A stretch of 64,000 bases of DNA, from assembly GCA_963837105.1 (NCBI GenBank), contig CAWIMG010000016.1, positions 186,001 to 250,000 of the forward strand, written 5' to 3'. Source of the DNA: UBA9676 sp963837105. GTDB lineage: Bacteria; Actinomycetota; Actinomycetes; Streptosporangiales; Streptosporangiaceae. Positions 8,324 through 17,061 of this stretch are shown piece after piece; positions within the stretch are counted from its first letter, which is position 1; each line of letters opens with the position of its first letter. The notes below the pieces were generated by a model that saw nothing but the letters and a program-made list of their open reading frames with translations, made no database searches and was not told where the DNA came from. Both the position numbers and the translations under genes were made by a program.

Positions 8324-11300
8324 GTGCTGCTTGCGCTGGCCGGCACGCTGGTCGTCAGCGGCGTCCAGATCGCTATCCCGCTGATCCAGCGGCAGATCGT
8401 GGACGGCCTGGTCTCCCCGCTGCAGCCGGTGATCTGGCCGCTCGCGGTCGCCCTGCTGGCCGCGGCCCTGGCCAACTTCGGCGGCATGTACCTGCGGCGC
8501 TACCGGGGCGGGCAGCTGTCCCTGGACGTCCAGCACGACCTGCGGACCGAACTGTTCGGCGCGCTGTCCCGGCTGGACGGCACCCGCCAGGACGAACTGC
8601 ATACCGGCCAGATCGTCAGCCGCTCGATCTCCGACCTGACCATGGTCCAGGCGCTGCTGTCCATGGTGCCGCTGCTGCTGGGCAGCCTGGTGCTGTTCGC
8701 CGGCTCGCTGGTGGCGATGGCCTTCCTCTCCCCCACGCTGACCCTGATCGCGCTGGCGGTCGGGCCGGCGCTGTGGTTCGTCGCGCTCGCCTCCCGGCGC
8801 AAGCTCTTCCCGGCCAGCTGGGACGCCCAGCAGCAGGCGGCCGGGGTGGCCGCGGTGGTGGACGAGGCGGTGACCGGGGTCCGGGTGGTCAAGGGCTTCG
8901 GCCAGGAGGAGCAAGAGATCGGCCGGATCGAGGAGGCCAGCGGCCTGCTCTACGCCGCCCGGGTACGGGCGGTCCGGCTGCTCGCCCGCTACAACCCGGC
9001 GCTGCAGGCGATCCCGGCGCTGGGCCAGGTGGGGGTGCTGGCGCTGGGCGGCTGGCTGGCCCTGCAGGGCACCATCAGCCTGGGCACGTTCCTGGCCTTC
9101 TCGTCCTACCTGATCGGCATGGTCGGCCCGGTCCGGTCGCTGGCCCTGCTGGTCACCATCGGCCAGGAGGCCCGGGCCAGCGTGATCCGGGTGTTCGAGG
9201 TGATCGATGCCCGGCCGGTCGTCACCGACCGGCCGGGCGCCATCTCGCTGCCGCCCGGTGTGCCTGAGGTGGAACTGGACGGCGTCGAGTTCGGCTACGT
9301 CCCCTCCCAGCCGGTGCTGCGTGGCCTGTCACTGCGGGTACGGCCGGGCGAGACGCTGGCGCTGGTCGGCACCGCCGGGTCCGGGAAGTCGACGATCTCG
9401 CTGCTGCTGCCCCGGTTCTACGACGTCAGCGCGGGCGCGATCCGGGTGGGCGGGCACGACGTGCGGGATCTCACCCAGGACTCGCTGCGGGCGGCGATCG
9501 GGCTGGTGCTGGAGGACAGCTTCCTGTTCTCCGACACGATCCGCGCCAACATCGCGTTCGGCCGCCCGGACGCCAGCGACGAGCAGATCGTGGCGGCGGC
9601 CCGGGCGGCCGAGGCCGACCGGTTCACCGCCGGGCTGCCCGACGGCTACGACACCGTGGTCGGGGAGAAGGGGCTGACCCTGTCCGGCGGGCAGCGGCAG
9701 CGGGTGGCGCTGGCCCGGGCGCTGCTCACCGACCCGGCCATCCTCATCCTGGACGACGCCACCTCGGCCGTGGATCCGCAGGTGGAGAAGGAGATCCACG
9801 ACACTCTGCGGCAGGTGATGCGGGGCCGGACCACGCTGCTGATCGCGCACCGGCGGTCCACCCTGCAACTGGCCGGCCGGATCGCGGTGCTGGACTCCGG
9901 CCGCCTGGTCGACCAGGGCAGCCACGACGAACTGCTGGCCCGCTGCCCGCTCTACCGGCTGCTGCTGGCCGGGCCGGGCGAGGACGCGGAAGGGGTCGAC
10001 GCGGGCGAATTGGACTACTACGCCAGCCTGACCGGGGCCGCCGGGGAGCCGGTGGCCGGGGTCACCCCGGCGCTGTGGCCGCCCGTCCCGGCCACGGCCG
10101 GCGTGCCCGCCGGCGGCTCGCCGGCTGGCGGCACCCTGGACGGGCAGGCTGCAGGCACGCCGCTGGCCACGGGCACGCCGCTGGCCGCCGGGGTCGTGCG
10201 GGCCGGTGGCCGGGGCCGCGGCCGGGCGGCCGGCGCTGGCAACGTGACCAGCGCCCTGGCCGGGATGCCACCCTCCCCCGAACTGCTGGCCAAGGTGGCC
10301 GCCCTGCCACCGGCCACCGACCAGCCGGAGGTGGACGAGGCCCAGGCCCGGGCGCCGGAGCCGCACTTCACGCTGCGCCGGCTGATCCGGCCGTTCGCCA
10401 TAGCGTTCGCGGTCGGGCTGATCCTGGATGGCCTCGACGCGCTGGCCGGGGTGGCCATGCCGGCCCTGGTCGGGGGCGGGATCGACCACGGGGTGCAGGC
10501 CCAGATGCCGCGGGTCATCTTCGCCGTGTCCGGCCTGGCGCTGCTGATCGCGCTGGCCGACTGGCTGGTCAACATCGCGCAGACGGTGGTGGTGGGCCGG
10601 AACGGCGAGCGGCTGCTGTACACCCTGCGGATCAAGATCTTCGCCCACCTGCAGCGGCTGGGCCTGGACTTCTACGAGCGGGAACTGGGCGGCCGGATCA
10701 TGACCCGGATGACCACCGACGTGGAAGCCCTGTCCTCGTTCCTGCAGACCGGGCTGATCACCTTCGTCAACTCGCTGCTCACCTTCGCCGGGGTAATGAT
10801 CGCGCTGCTGGTCATCAACCTCCGGCTGGGGCTGACCGTGCTGGCCGTCATCCCGTTCGCGGCCGCCGCCAGCGTCGCGTTCCAGCGCGGCTCGTCCCGC
10901 GCCTACGCCGACGCCCGGTCGAAGGTCAGCGAGGTCAACGCCGATCTCCAGGAGAACGTCGCGGGCCTGCGGGTGTCCCAGGCTTACCGGCGGGAGGAGC
11001 GCAACGCCGAGCGCTTCGCCGGCCGCAGCGACGCCTACCGCCGCTCCCGGCTGCGTGCTCAGCGCTACATCTCGCTGTACTTCCCGTTCATCCAGTCGCT
11101 GTCCACCCTCGCCTCGGCACTGGTGCTGCTGGTGGCGGCGGGCCAGATGCGGAGCGGGGCACTGACCGCGGGCGCCCTGATCGCCTACCTGCTCTACATC
11201 GACATGCTGTTCTCCCCGGTCCAGCAGCTGTCCCAGGTGTTCGACGGCTACCAGCAGGCGGTGGTCGGCGTGCACCGGATCTCCGAACTGCTCCGCACTC

Positions 11301-12094
11301 CCACCTCCACCCCGCAGGCCACACGGCCGCGGGCCGCTGGCCGCGGCCGGGCCCGGATCGAGCTGCGGGATGTTCATTTCAGCTACCAGCGGGGCGGCCC
11401 GGAAGCGCTGGCGGGAGTTAACCTCCAGGTGGCGCCGGGCGAGACGGTCGCGCTGGTCGGCGAGACCGGGGCGGGCAAGTCCACCCTGGTCAAGCTGGTG
11501 GCCCGGTTCTACGACGTCACCTCGGGCAGCGTGCTGGTGGACGGCACCGACATCCGCGACTACGACCTGGCCGCCTACCGCCACCGGTTGGGCGTAGTGC
11601 CGCAGGAGGCCCACCTGTTCGCCGGCACGGTCCGGGACGCGATCGCCTACGGCCGGCCGGACGCCACCGATGCCGAGGTGGAGGCGGCGGCCCGGGCGGT
11701 AGGGGCCATCGACATGATCGCCCGGCTGCCCGGCGGGTTCGGCCACGAGGTGGCCGAGCGCGGGCGGAACCTGTCCGCCGGGCAGCGCCAGCTGATCGCG
11801 CTAGCCCGCGCCTACCTGGTCGATCCGGACATCCTGCTGCTGGACGAGGCGACCGCCGCCCTGGATCTGGCCACCGAGGCCGCGGTGACCAGGGCGTCCC
11901 AGCAGCTGGCGGCCCGGCGCACCACCCTGGTCGTGGCGCACCGGCTGACCACCGCCGCCCGCGCTGACCGGATCGTGGTGGTCGCCGGCGGCCAGATCAC
12001 CGAGACCGGCAGCCATGACGAGCTGCTGGCCGCGGGGGGCGGCTATGCCTCGCTCTGGGCGGCGTTCACCGGGGACACCACACTGGCCGCCTGA
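8324..12094 (+). CDS. Fused heterodimer-type ABC exporter (TMD-NBD-TMD-NBD)
   Basis: A 1256-residue protein with two complete ABC exporter halves: TMD1 about 1-300, NBD1 about 320-560, an Ala/Gly/Pro linker about 565-680, TMD2 about 690-980 and NBD2 about 1000-1250. NBD1 has VGTAGSGKST, LSGGQRQR and Walker B ILILDDATSA, with Asp where the catalytic Glu should be. NBD2 has VGETGAGKST, LSAGQRQL and ILLLDEATAALD. One degenerate and one consensus ATP site is the pattern of TM287/288-like exporters. GTG 8324 is the first normal start, but the family N terminus seems to extend about 22 residues further up. There a good ribosome site (AAGGTGGG, 8244-8251) precedes only ATC 8252 or GTT 8258. Confidence 0.88.
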   Translation: MLLALAGTLVVSGVQIAIPLIQRQIVDGLVSPLQPVIWPLAVALLAAALANFGGMYLRRYRGGQLSLDVQHDLRTELFGALSRLDGTRQDELHTGQIVSRSISDLTMVQALLSMVPLLLGSLVLFAGSLVAMAFLSPTLTLIALAVGPALWFVALASRRKLFPASWDAQQQAAGVAAVVDEAVTGVRVVKGFGQEEQEIGRIEEASGLLYAARVRAVRLLARYNPALQAIPALGQVGVLALGGWLALQGTISLGTFLAFSSYLIGMVGPVRSLALLVTIGQEARASVIRVFEVIDARPVVTDRPGAISLPPGVPEVELDGVEFGYVPSQPVLRGLSLRVRPGETLALVGTAGSGKSTISLLLPRFYDVSAGAIRVGGHDVRDLTQDSLRAAIGLVLEDSFLFSDTIRANIAFGRPDASDEQIVAAARAAEADRFTAGLPDGYDTVVGEKGLTLSGGQRQRVALARALLTDPAILILDDATSAVDPQVEKEIHDTLRQVMRGRTTLLIAHRRSTLQLAGRIAVLDSGRLVDQGSHDELLARCPLYRLLLAGPGEDAEGVDAGELDYYASLTGAAGEPVAGVTPALWPPVPATAGVPAGGSPAGGTLDGQAAGTPLATGTPLAAGVVRAGGRGRGRAAGAGNVTSALAGMPPSPELLAKVAALPPATDQPEVDEAQARAPEPHFTLRRLIRPFAIAFAVGLILDGLDALAGVAMPALVGGGIDHGVQAQMPRVIFAVSGLALLIALADWLVNIAQTVVVGRNGERLLYTLRIKIFAHLQRLGLDFYERELGGRIMTRMTTDVEALSSFLQTGLITFVNSLLTFAGVMIALLVINLRLGLTVLAVIPFAAAASVAFQRGSSRAYADARSKVSEVNADLQENVAGLRVSQAYRREERNAERFAGRSDAYRRSRLRAQRYISLYFPFIQSLSTLASALVLLVAAGQMRSGALTAGALIAYLLYIDMLFSPVQQLSQVFDGYQQAVVGVHRISELLRTPTSTPQATRPRAAGRGRARIELRDVHFSYQRGGPEALAGVNLQVAPGETVALVGETGAGKSTLVKLVARFYDVTSGSVLVDGTDIRDYDLAAYRHRLGVVPQEAHLFAGTVRDAIAYGRPDATDAEVEAAARAVGAIDMIARLPGGFGHEVAERGRNLSAGQRQLIALARAYLVDPDILLLDEATAALDLATEAAVTRASQQLAARRTTLVVAHRLTTAARADRIVVVAGGQITETGSHDELLAAGGGYASLWAAFTGDTTLAA

Positions 12095-13428
12095 GCGCGG
12101 CCGGCCCGCCGGGCCGCCCGGCCAAGGGCTGCCAGCTCGTCGGCGAGCTGCCGGGCCTGCGGCTGCGGCCGCTCCCGGAACTCGGCCCGGACATGGTGGC
12201 CCGCCGCGTCCAGGTGCACCGAGGCCAGCCCCAGCGAGCGCTGGACCGGCCCTTGCACGTAGCGCACGCTCTGGGCCTTGGCCAGCGGCACCCAGGTGGT
12301 GACCTTGCGCAGCCGCCCGGTCACCGCCACCGCGATGCTGCGGTCGTGGCCGGCCGCCAGGAAGTGGTAGCTGAGCGGCGCCTTCCAGCGGGCCTGCCGC
12401 GGCGGGCGGACCAGGCCCGGCCCCGGGCCGGCCGCGACCGGCAGCGCCAGCGCCACCAGGTAACGGGCCTGGCCCAGCTCGCCGACCGGGAGCAGGGTCT
12501 TGCGCGCCCGGGCGGTGCCGTCGGCCATGTCCCGGCCCGGCGAGCCGGCCACGTCCACCTCCAGCCGGCACCAGCCCAGCGGCCGCCACAGCAGCGGCTC
12601 GATCATCCGCACCGCCTGCACCCGCGGCAGCGGGATGGTCTCGGCCACCGTGCCCAGCAGGCCGCGCCGGATCCGGATGCCGTCCGGCGACTGCGCGACG
12701 GTGAAGCCGTACTGGGTGGACACCCGGCGCCAGAGCATGGAGACGCCGATCAGCAGCCACCACACCACCGCTATCCCGAGGGCGGCCAGGCCGGCCGGCG
12801 AGGCCAGTGCCAGCACCACCGCCACCACCACTCCTGCCAGCACCGCGACCAGCGCGCCGCCGGAGGCCGACAGCAGCACCGAGGCGGACAGCCGCCCGGT
12901 GGGCACCACGGCCGCGATCTGCTCGGGGGGCTCGGGGGTGGCCGGGTCCATTCCGTGGTGGGCCGCGAGCAGCCGCGCCCGCAGGTCCAGTGCGGCCTGC
13001 TCGGTGAGGTAGGCCAGGCGGCCGTCCGCGTGGCTGGAGCCGGCCAGCCGCACCCGCAGCTCCGCCAGCCCGAGCGCGCGGGCGAGGAACGGCCGGACCA
13101 CGTCCACCGCCTGGATCCGGGCGATCGGCAGCTGCCGTGAATCCCGGCGGATCAGCCCGGACTCGATCCGCAGCGTCTCGCCATCCAGCCGCCAGCGGGT
13201 GACCAGCCAGCTGATCACCGCCGCCAGCGCGACAGCGCTGGCGATGCCGATGTCCACCCAGGGCGACCGGTCGCTGCCGGCCACGGTGCGGGAGATACCG
13301 AGCACGGCCAGCAGCGCGATGATGCCGCGGCCGGACCGGACCAGCGGCGAGAACGGGTGCAGCCGGTGCCAGCCGGCATAAGGCGGAGCCGGCCCGGGCC
13401 CGGCGGGCAGTCCCGGCGGGCCGGTCAC
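12043..13428 (-). CDS. Bacterial PH-domain membrane protein, YdbT-like
   Basis: A 461-residue membrane protein with three bPH_2 (DUF304-type) domains separated by paired transmembrane helices (about 33-65 and 185-225). Recurring motifs such as DGETLRIESGLIRRDSRQLP, GIRIRRGLLG and VTTWVPLAKAQSVRYVQG mark the PH-like strands. YdbT proteins always pair with a smaller YdbS, here the gene immediately upstream with a GTGA overlap. The function is unknown; in bacilli the pair has been linked to resistance to antimicrobial compounds. It runs tail-to-tail with the ABC exporter and overlaps its last 52 bases, which is unusual for convergent genes. Confidence 0.8.
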   Translation of the reverse strand: MTGPPGLPAGPGPAPPYAGWHRLHPFSPLVRSGRGIIALLAVLGISRTVAGSDRSPWVDIGIASAVALAAVISWLVTRWRLDGETLRIESGLIRRDSRQLPIARIQAVDVVRPFLARALGLAELRVRLAGSSHADGRLAYLTEQAALDLRARLLAAHHGMDPATPEPPEQIAAVVPTGRLSASVLLSASGGALVAVLAGVVVAVVLALASPAGLAALGIAVVWWLLIGVSMLWRRVSTQYGFTVAQSPDGIRIRRGLLGTVAETIPLPRVQAVRMIEPLLWRPLGWCRLEVDVAGSPGRDMADGTARARKTLLPVGELGQARYLVALALPVAAGPGPGLVRPPRQARWKAPLSYHFLAAGHDRSIAVAVTGRLRKVTTWVPLAKAQSVRYVQGPVQRSLGLASVHLDAAGHHVRAEFRERPQPQARQLADELAALGRAARRAGRAQAASVVSPVNAAQSEA

Positions 13429-13985
13429 AGCCCGGCTGCCTTGGCCTCGCCGAGGGCGGCCAGCCGGTCCCGCAGCCGGGCCGCTTCATCCCGTTCCAGT
13501 CCCGGGATCCGCGCGTCACTGGCCGCCGCCGCGGTGTGCAGCCGGACGGTAGCCAGCCGGAACACCCGGTCCACCGGCCCAGCCGTCACGTCGACGAACT
13601 GCATCCGCCCGTACGGGACCACCGACAGCCGCCGGACCATCACCCCCCGCTCCACGATCAGGTCCTCGTCCCGCTCCTGGTAGGCCCAGGAGCGGAAACG
13701 GTTGCGCACGAACCACAGCACCGGGACGGCGGCGGCTGCCACCAGCGCGGCGGCCACGCCCGCGGCGGCCGGGCCGGCCGCCAGCCCAGCCCCGGCGCTG
13801 GCCAGCACGGCCAGGCCGGCCGCAGCCGCCAGCACCTCGGCACACCGCATCTGCCACAGCCGCGGGGAGGGCGCCAGCACGGGCGTGCGAGGCAGGCCCG
13901 GGGCGGGCAGCTTGTCCGGCGCGGGCAGCTTGTCCGGCGCGGGCAGCTTGTCCGGCGCGGGCAGCTGATCCGGCGCGGCAGGCAT
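13425..13985 (-). CDS. Bacterial PH-domain membrane protein, YdbS-like
   Basis: A 186-residue protein. After a Pro-rich head with four LPAPDK-type hexapeptides (residues about 7-30) come two transmembrane helices (about 50-95) and one bPH_2 domain. The features RDEDLIVERGVMVRRLSVVP and GRMQFVDVTAG are the YdbS hallmark. It overlaps the YdbT-like gene by GTGA, so a complex is likely. ATG 13985 was chosen; a GTG three codons upstream is also in frame. It diverges from the dehydratase gene, with 81 bases between. Confidence 0.8.
   Translation of the reverse strand: MPAAPDQLPAPDKLPAPDKLPAPDKLPAPGLPRTPVLAPSPRLWQMRCAEVLAAAAGLAVLASAGAGLAAGPAAAGVAAALVAAAAVPVLWFVRNRFRSWAYQERDEDLIVERGVMVRRLSVVPYGRMQFVDVTAGPVDRVFRLATVRLHTAAAASDARIPGLERDEAARLRDRLAALGEAKAAGL
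13903..13974. repeat. 18-bp tandem repeat, four units
   Basis: Three perfect units (13903-13920, 13921-13938, 13939-13956) and one with two changes (13957-13974). They encode the repeated LPAPDK head of the YdbS-like protein. Perfect copies imply recent expansion by slippage and likely length variation between strains. Confidence 0.85.
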
Positions 13986-14066
13986 GATGTGCACGCTACC
14001 GCCCCGGTCCCCGACATTCACCCGGCCCGCCTTGCCGCCGGCGGCCGGGCACTGCTTGGCTGAGCC

Positions 14067-15047
14067 ATGACCACCCCGCCGCCACCGCGGACCCCGGCCG
14101 CCGATATCGGCACGATCGTCAACCGCCAGGCGATCCAGTCCATCGAGTCGCTGCTCCAGCCGTACCTGCGGCGGACCCCGGTGATCGAGCTGGATGCGGC
14201 CGAACTGGGGCTGCCCCCCTGCCCGCTGGTGCTCAAACTCGAGCAACTCCAGCACTCCGGCTCGTTCAAGGCCCGGGGCGCGTTCGCCAACCTGCTGCTG
14301 CGGGACATCGGCCCGGCCGGGGTGGTGGCCGCTTCCGGCGGCAACCATGGCGCCGCCGTCGCCTATGCCGCGCGCGCCCTCGGCGTGCCGGCCCGGATCT
14401 ACGTGCCGGAGGTGTCGTCGGCCGCCAAGATCAGCCGGATCCGTGCCTACGGCGCGGACCTGGTCGTCACCGGCAGCAGCTACGCCGACGCCCTGGCCGC
14501 CAGCGAGGAGTGGATCGCCGGCACCGGCGCGCTGCCGGTGCATGCCTTCGACCAGCCGGAAACCATCCTCGGCGCGGGGACGCTGGCGGCGGAACTGTCC
14601 GCCCAGGCACCGGCGGTGACCACGGTGCTGGCCAGCGTGGGCGGCGGCGGCCTGCTGGCCGGTATCGCGGCCTGGTACGCGGGGCAGGCCGCGATCGTGG
14701 GAGCCGAGCCGGAGGAAGCACCGACCCTGACCGCGGCGCTGCGGGCGGGCCTGCCGGTGCCCGCGCCGGCCGGCGGGGTGGCCGCCGACTCTCTCGCGCC
14801 CCGGCAGCTGGGCATGCTGACCCACGCCGTCATCAGCGAATCCGCCGGGCAGGCGGTGCTGGTCAGCGACGACGCCATCGGCCAGGCCCAGCGGCTGCTC
14901 TGGGACCGGCTGCGGCTGGTGGCCGAGCCGGGCGGGGCGGCGGCGCTGGCGGCGCTGGCCTCCGGCCGGTACCGGCCGGAGCCGGGCGGGACGGTCGCGG
15001 TGGTCATCAGTGGCGGCAACACCACCGCGGTGGACTTCGGCGGCTGA
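14067..15047 (+). CDS. PLP-dependent threonine/serine dehydratase-like enzyme
   Basis: A 326-residue fold-type II PLP enzyme. The Schiff-base lysine is K68 in SGSFKARGA, the substrate loop is ASGGNHGAAVAYAA, and the tetraglycine phosphate loop is SVGGGGLLAG. The C terminus holds VVISGGNT, the usual cofactor-ring contact. There is no C-terminal ACT regulatory domain, so it resembles catabolic threonine dehydratases or serine/threo-hydroxyaspartate dehydratases rather than feedback-regulated IlvA. It would deaminate Thr or Ser to the 2-oxoacid. It is a single gene, divergent from the PH-domain pair and convergent with the cytosine deaminase. Confidence 0.85.
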   Translation: MTTPPPPRTPAADIGTIVNRQAIQSIESLLQPYLRRTPVIELDAAELGLPPCPLVLKLEQLQHSGSFKARGAFANLLLRDIGPAGVVAASGGNHGAAVAYAARALGVPARIYVPEVSSAAKISRIRAYGADLVVTGSSYADALAASEEWIAGTGALPVHAFDQPETILGAGTLAAELSAQAPAVTTVLASVGGGGLLAGIAAWYAGQAAIVGAEPEEAPTLTAALRAGLPVPAPAGGVAADSLAPRQLGMLTHAVISESAGQAVLVSDDAIGQAQRLLWDRLRLVAEPGGAAALAALASGRYRPEPGGTVAVVISGGNTTAVDFGG

Positions 15048-15094
15048 CGCCGCAGCGGGCCGGCCGGAGCTGGGCGGGCCGGGTGCGGCAGCCG
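15041..15094. terminator. Inverted repeat between convergent genes
   Basis: CGGCTGACGCCGCA near 15041-15054 pairs imperfectly with TGCGGCAGCCG at 15084-15094. The position between the stops of two convergent genes fits a shared bidirectional terminator. Confidence 0.4.
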
Positions 15095-15099
15095 TTTGG

Positions 15100-15549
15100 C
15101 TACTTTCTGCCCCCGATGTCCTCGCTCCAGATGTCCGGATAGCGCTGCTGGAACTCGTGCATGAGCGCGGTGCACCGCGGGTCGTCCAGCAGTTCCACCT
15201 CGACCCCGTGGCCGGCCAGGAAGCCCAGGTCGCCAGCGAATGTGGTCGCCTCGCCGACCACCACCTTGGGGATCTGGAAGAGCAGGATGGCGCCGGAGCA
15301 CATCTGGCACGGGGACAGCGTGGTGTACAGCGTCATGTCCTGGTAAGAGGGCTGCCGGCCGGCGTTGCGCAGGCAGGACATCTCGCCGTGCGCGATCGGG
15401 TCGCCGAGCTGGACCCGTTCGTTGTGCCCGGCGGCCAGCAGCTGGCCATCCCGGGCCAGCGCGGCGCCCACCGGCACGCCGCCCGCGGCCAGGCTGTCCC
15501 GCGCCGCGCGCACCGCCACGTCCATCATCGCCCGGTCATTGTCGTTCAT
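15100..15549 (-). CDS. Cytosine deaminase, yeast Fcy1-type
   Basis: A 149-residue zinc deaminase. The zinc ligands and catalytic Glu are H54-G-E56 and the pair C81-xx-C84 in TLSPCQMCSG. The HGEMSCLRNAGR and LYTTLSPC segments and the C terminus (GVEVELLDD, then WSEDIG) match Saccharomyces Fcy1, which converts cytosine to uracil. This is unlike the unrelated TIM-barrel CodA of most bacteria. ATG 15549 was picked because a GGCGGGG ribosome site precedes it; the longer frame (to 15597) has no such site. A guanine-deaminase-like role cannot be fully excluded. Confidence 0.8.
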   Translation of the reverse strand: MNDNDRAMMDVAVRAARDSLAAGGVPVGAALARDGQLLAAGHNERVQLGDPIAHGEMSCLRNAGRQPSYQDMTLYTTLSPCQMCSGAILLFQIPKVVVGEATTFAGDLGFLAGHGVEVELLDDPRCTALMHEFQQRYPDIWSEDIGGRK

Positions 15550-15652
15550 CGCCCCGCCATCCCCGGCCCGGCGGCCGGCCTGGTGTCCTCGGTGCAAGAT
15601 CGCGTCGATTATCCCCCGCCGCCGCCCGCTGCGGCCAGCGGCCAGCGGCCTC

Positions 15653-16099
15653 TCAGCTGCCGCCCACGCCGAGCACGGTCAGCAGCACCAGCGTGACCGT
15701 AATCGAGGCGGCTAGGCCGTGGCCGACGACGACCGGGAGCGGGAAGTTGCGCTCGGCCGGGAAGTCGAACTCCGGCCTGCTGCCCGGGCCGGTCTCCGCC
15801 GCCGCGAACGCCTGGTGCACCGGAATCCACCGGGTGAACATGGTCAGGCCCAGCGAGACGATGCAGGCCAGTACCACCAGCGCGGCCCAGCCCGTAGTGC
15901 CGGAGTCGGTCAGCAGGTAGATCACCCACAGCACCAGGCCGGTCAGGGCCAGCAGCACGTGCCCGAAGATAACCGGGCCGGGCAGCCGGCTGCGCGCGGA
16001 GCCACGCTGGCTGGCGTCGTTCTCGATCAGCCAGACGGCCAGCAGGTACAGCCCGCCGAACGCGGTCACCAGCCAGGCGAGCAAGGCGGCAACACCCAT
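15653..16099 (-). CDS. Small four-helix membrane protein of unknown function
   Basis: 148 residues with four hydrophobic helices (about 5-24, 43-63, 68-88 and 122-145). His residues at the edges of helices 2 and 4 (FGHVLL, VVGHGLA) and at VHQAF suggest possible haem or metal ligands, in the style of DUF2269/CopD-like membrane proteins. That is only a resemblance. It diverges from lutA, with about 220 bases between. I do not recognise a named family. Confidence 0.6.
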   Translation of the reverse strand: MGVAALLAWLVTAFGGLYLLAVWLIENDASQRGSARSRLPGPVIFGHVLLALTGLVLWVIYLLTDSGTTGWAALVVLACIVSLGLTMFTRWIPVHQAFAAAETGPGSRPEFDFPAERNFPLPVVVGHGLAASITVTLVLLTVLGVGGS

Positions 16100-16321
16100 G
16101 TTCTCTCACTTCGCGGGAGCGGGGTCCGGGTGGACAGCCGGGCCGCTGGCGGGCAGCGGGATCCGGCACACCCCAGTGACACGGACCGCCCCGGCCCACC
16201 GGTTCACGCCGCGGCGGCATCCGCCGCGGCCGGCCAGCCCGGCGTGGCCCGCCGCCGCCAGGCCAGGCTGCCATTGATACGTTCGGAGGCGGCCGGCACA
16301 CTGGCGGCACAGGAGGGCTCG

Positions 16322-17059
16322 GTGGCCATGCGCATCGCCCTGTTCATCACCTGCCTGGCCGACACGCTGTTCCCCGATGTGGGGAAGGCGACCGTGCGGC
16401 TGCTGGAGCGGCTCGGTCAGCAGGTGGAGTTCCCGCAGGCGCAGACCTGCTGCGGGCAGATGCACATCAACACCGGCTACCTGCGGGACGCGCTGCCGCT
16501 GGTCCGGCACTACACCGAGGTTTTCGCCGGGTGCGACGCGATCGTGGTGCCGTCCGCCTCCTGCACCGGCTCGGTCCGGCACCAGCACGCGATGGTGGCC
16601 CGCCAGGCCGGGGACGAGGCGCTGGCCCGGCGGGCTGATCAGGTGGCCGCCCGCACCTGGGAACTGTCGGAGTTCCTGACCGATGTGCTGGGGCTGGACG
16701 ACGTCGGCGCCTACTACCCGCACCGGGTCACCTACCACCCGACCTGCCACTCGCTGCGGCTGCTGCGGGTGGGCGACCGGCCGCTGCGGCTGCTGCGCAA
16801 CGTGGCCGGGCTTGACCTGGCCGAACTGCCGGACGCGGACGTGTGCTGCGGCTTCGGCGGCACGTTCGCGGTCAAGAACGCCGACGTGTCCACCGCCATG
16901 CTGGCCGACAAGATGCGGTCGGTGCTGGCCACCGGGGCGGAGGTGTGCACCGCCGCCGACAGTTCCTGCCTGATGCACATCGGCGGCGGGCTGTCCCGGC
17001 TGCGGGCCGGCACCCGCACCGTCCATCTCGCCGAGATTCTCGCCAGCACCCGGGACTGA
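16322..17059 (+). CDS. lutA: Lactate-utilisation protein A (Fe-S oxidoreductase)
   Basis: 245 residues with two cysteine-rich CCG domains (TCCGQMH near 40; VCCGFGG near 177, with an upstream TCHS), as in LutA and heterodisulfide-reductase subunit B. With LutB and LutC it oxidises L-lactate to pyruvate through iron-sulfur clusters. AGGAGG at 16311-16316 lies 5 bases before GTG 16322, so I chose that start; ATG 16328 is the alternative. The stop is 2 bases before lutB, and the order lutA-lutB-lutC is the classical operon. Confidence 0.9.
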   Translation: MAMRIALFITCLADTLFPDVGKATVRLLERLGQQVEFPQAQTCCGQMHINTGYLRDALPLVRHYTEVFAGCDAIVVPSASCTGSVRHQHAMVARQAGDEALARRADQVAARTWELSEFLTDVLGLDDVGAYYPHRVTYHPTCHSLRLLRVGDRPLRLLRNVAGLDLAELPDADVCCGFGGTFAVKNADVSTAMLADKMRSVLATGAEVCTAADSSCLMHIGGGLSRLRAGTRTVHLAEILASTRD

Positions 17060-17061
17060 CC

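Noticed and set aside
13903..13974. CRISPR-like array
   Set aside because: The units are 18 bases with no spacers and lie in frame in a gene, so it is a coding tandem repeat.
15719..16320. Long N-terminal extension of LutA
   Set aside because: The extension is antisense to a membrane protein gene and lacks homology; an AGGAGG site sets the start at 16322.
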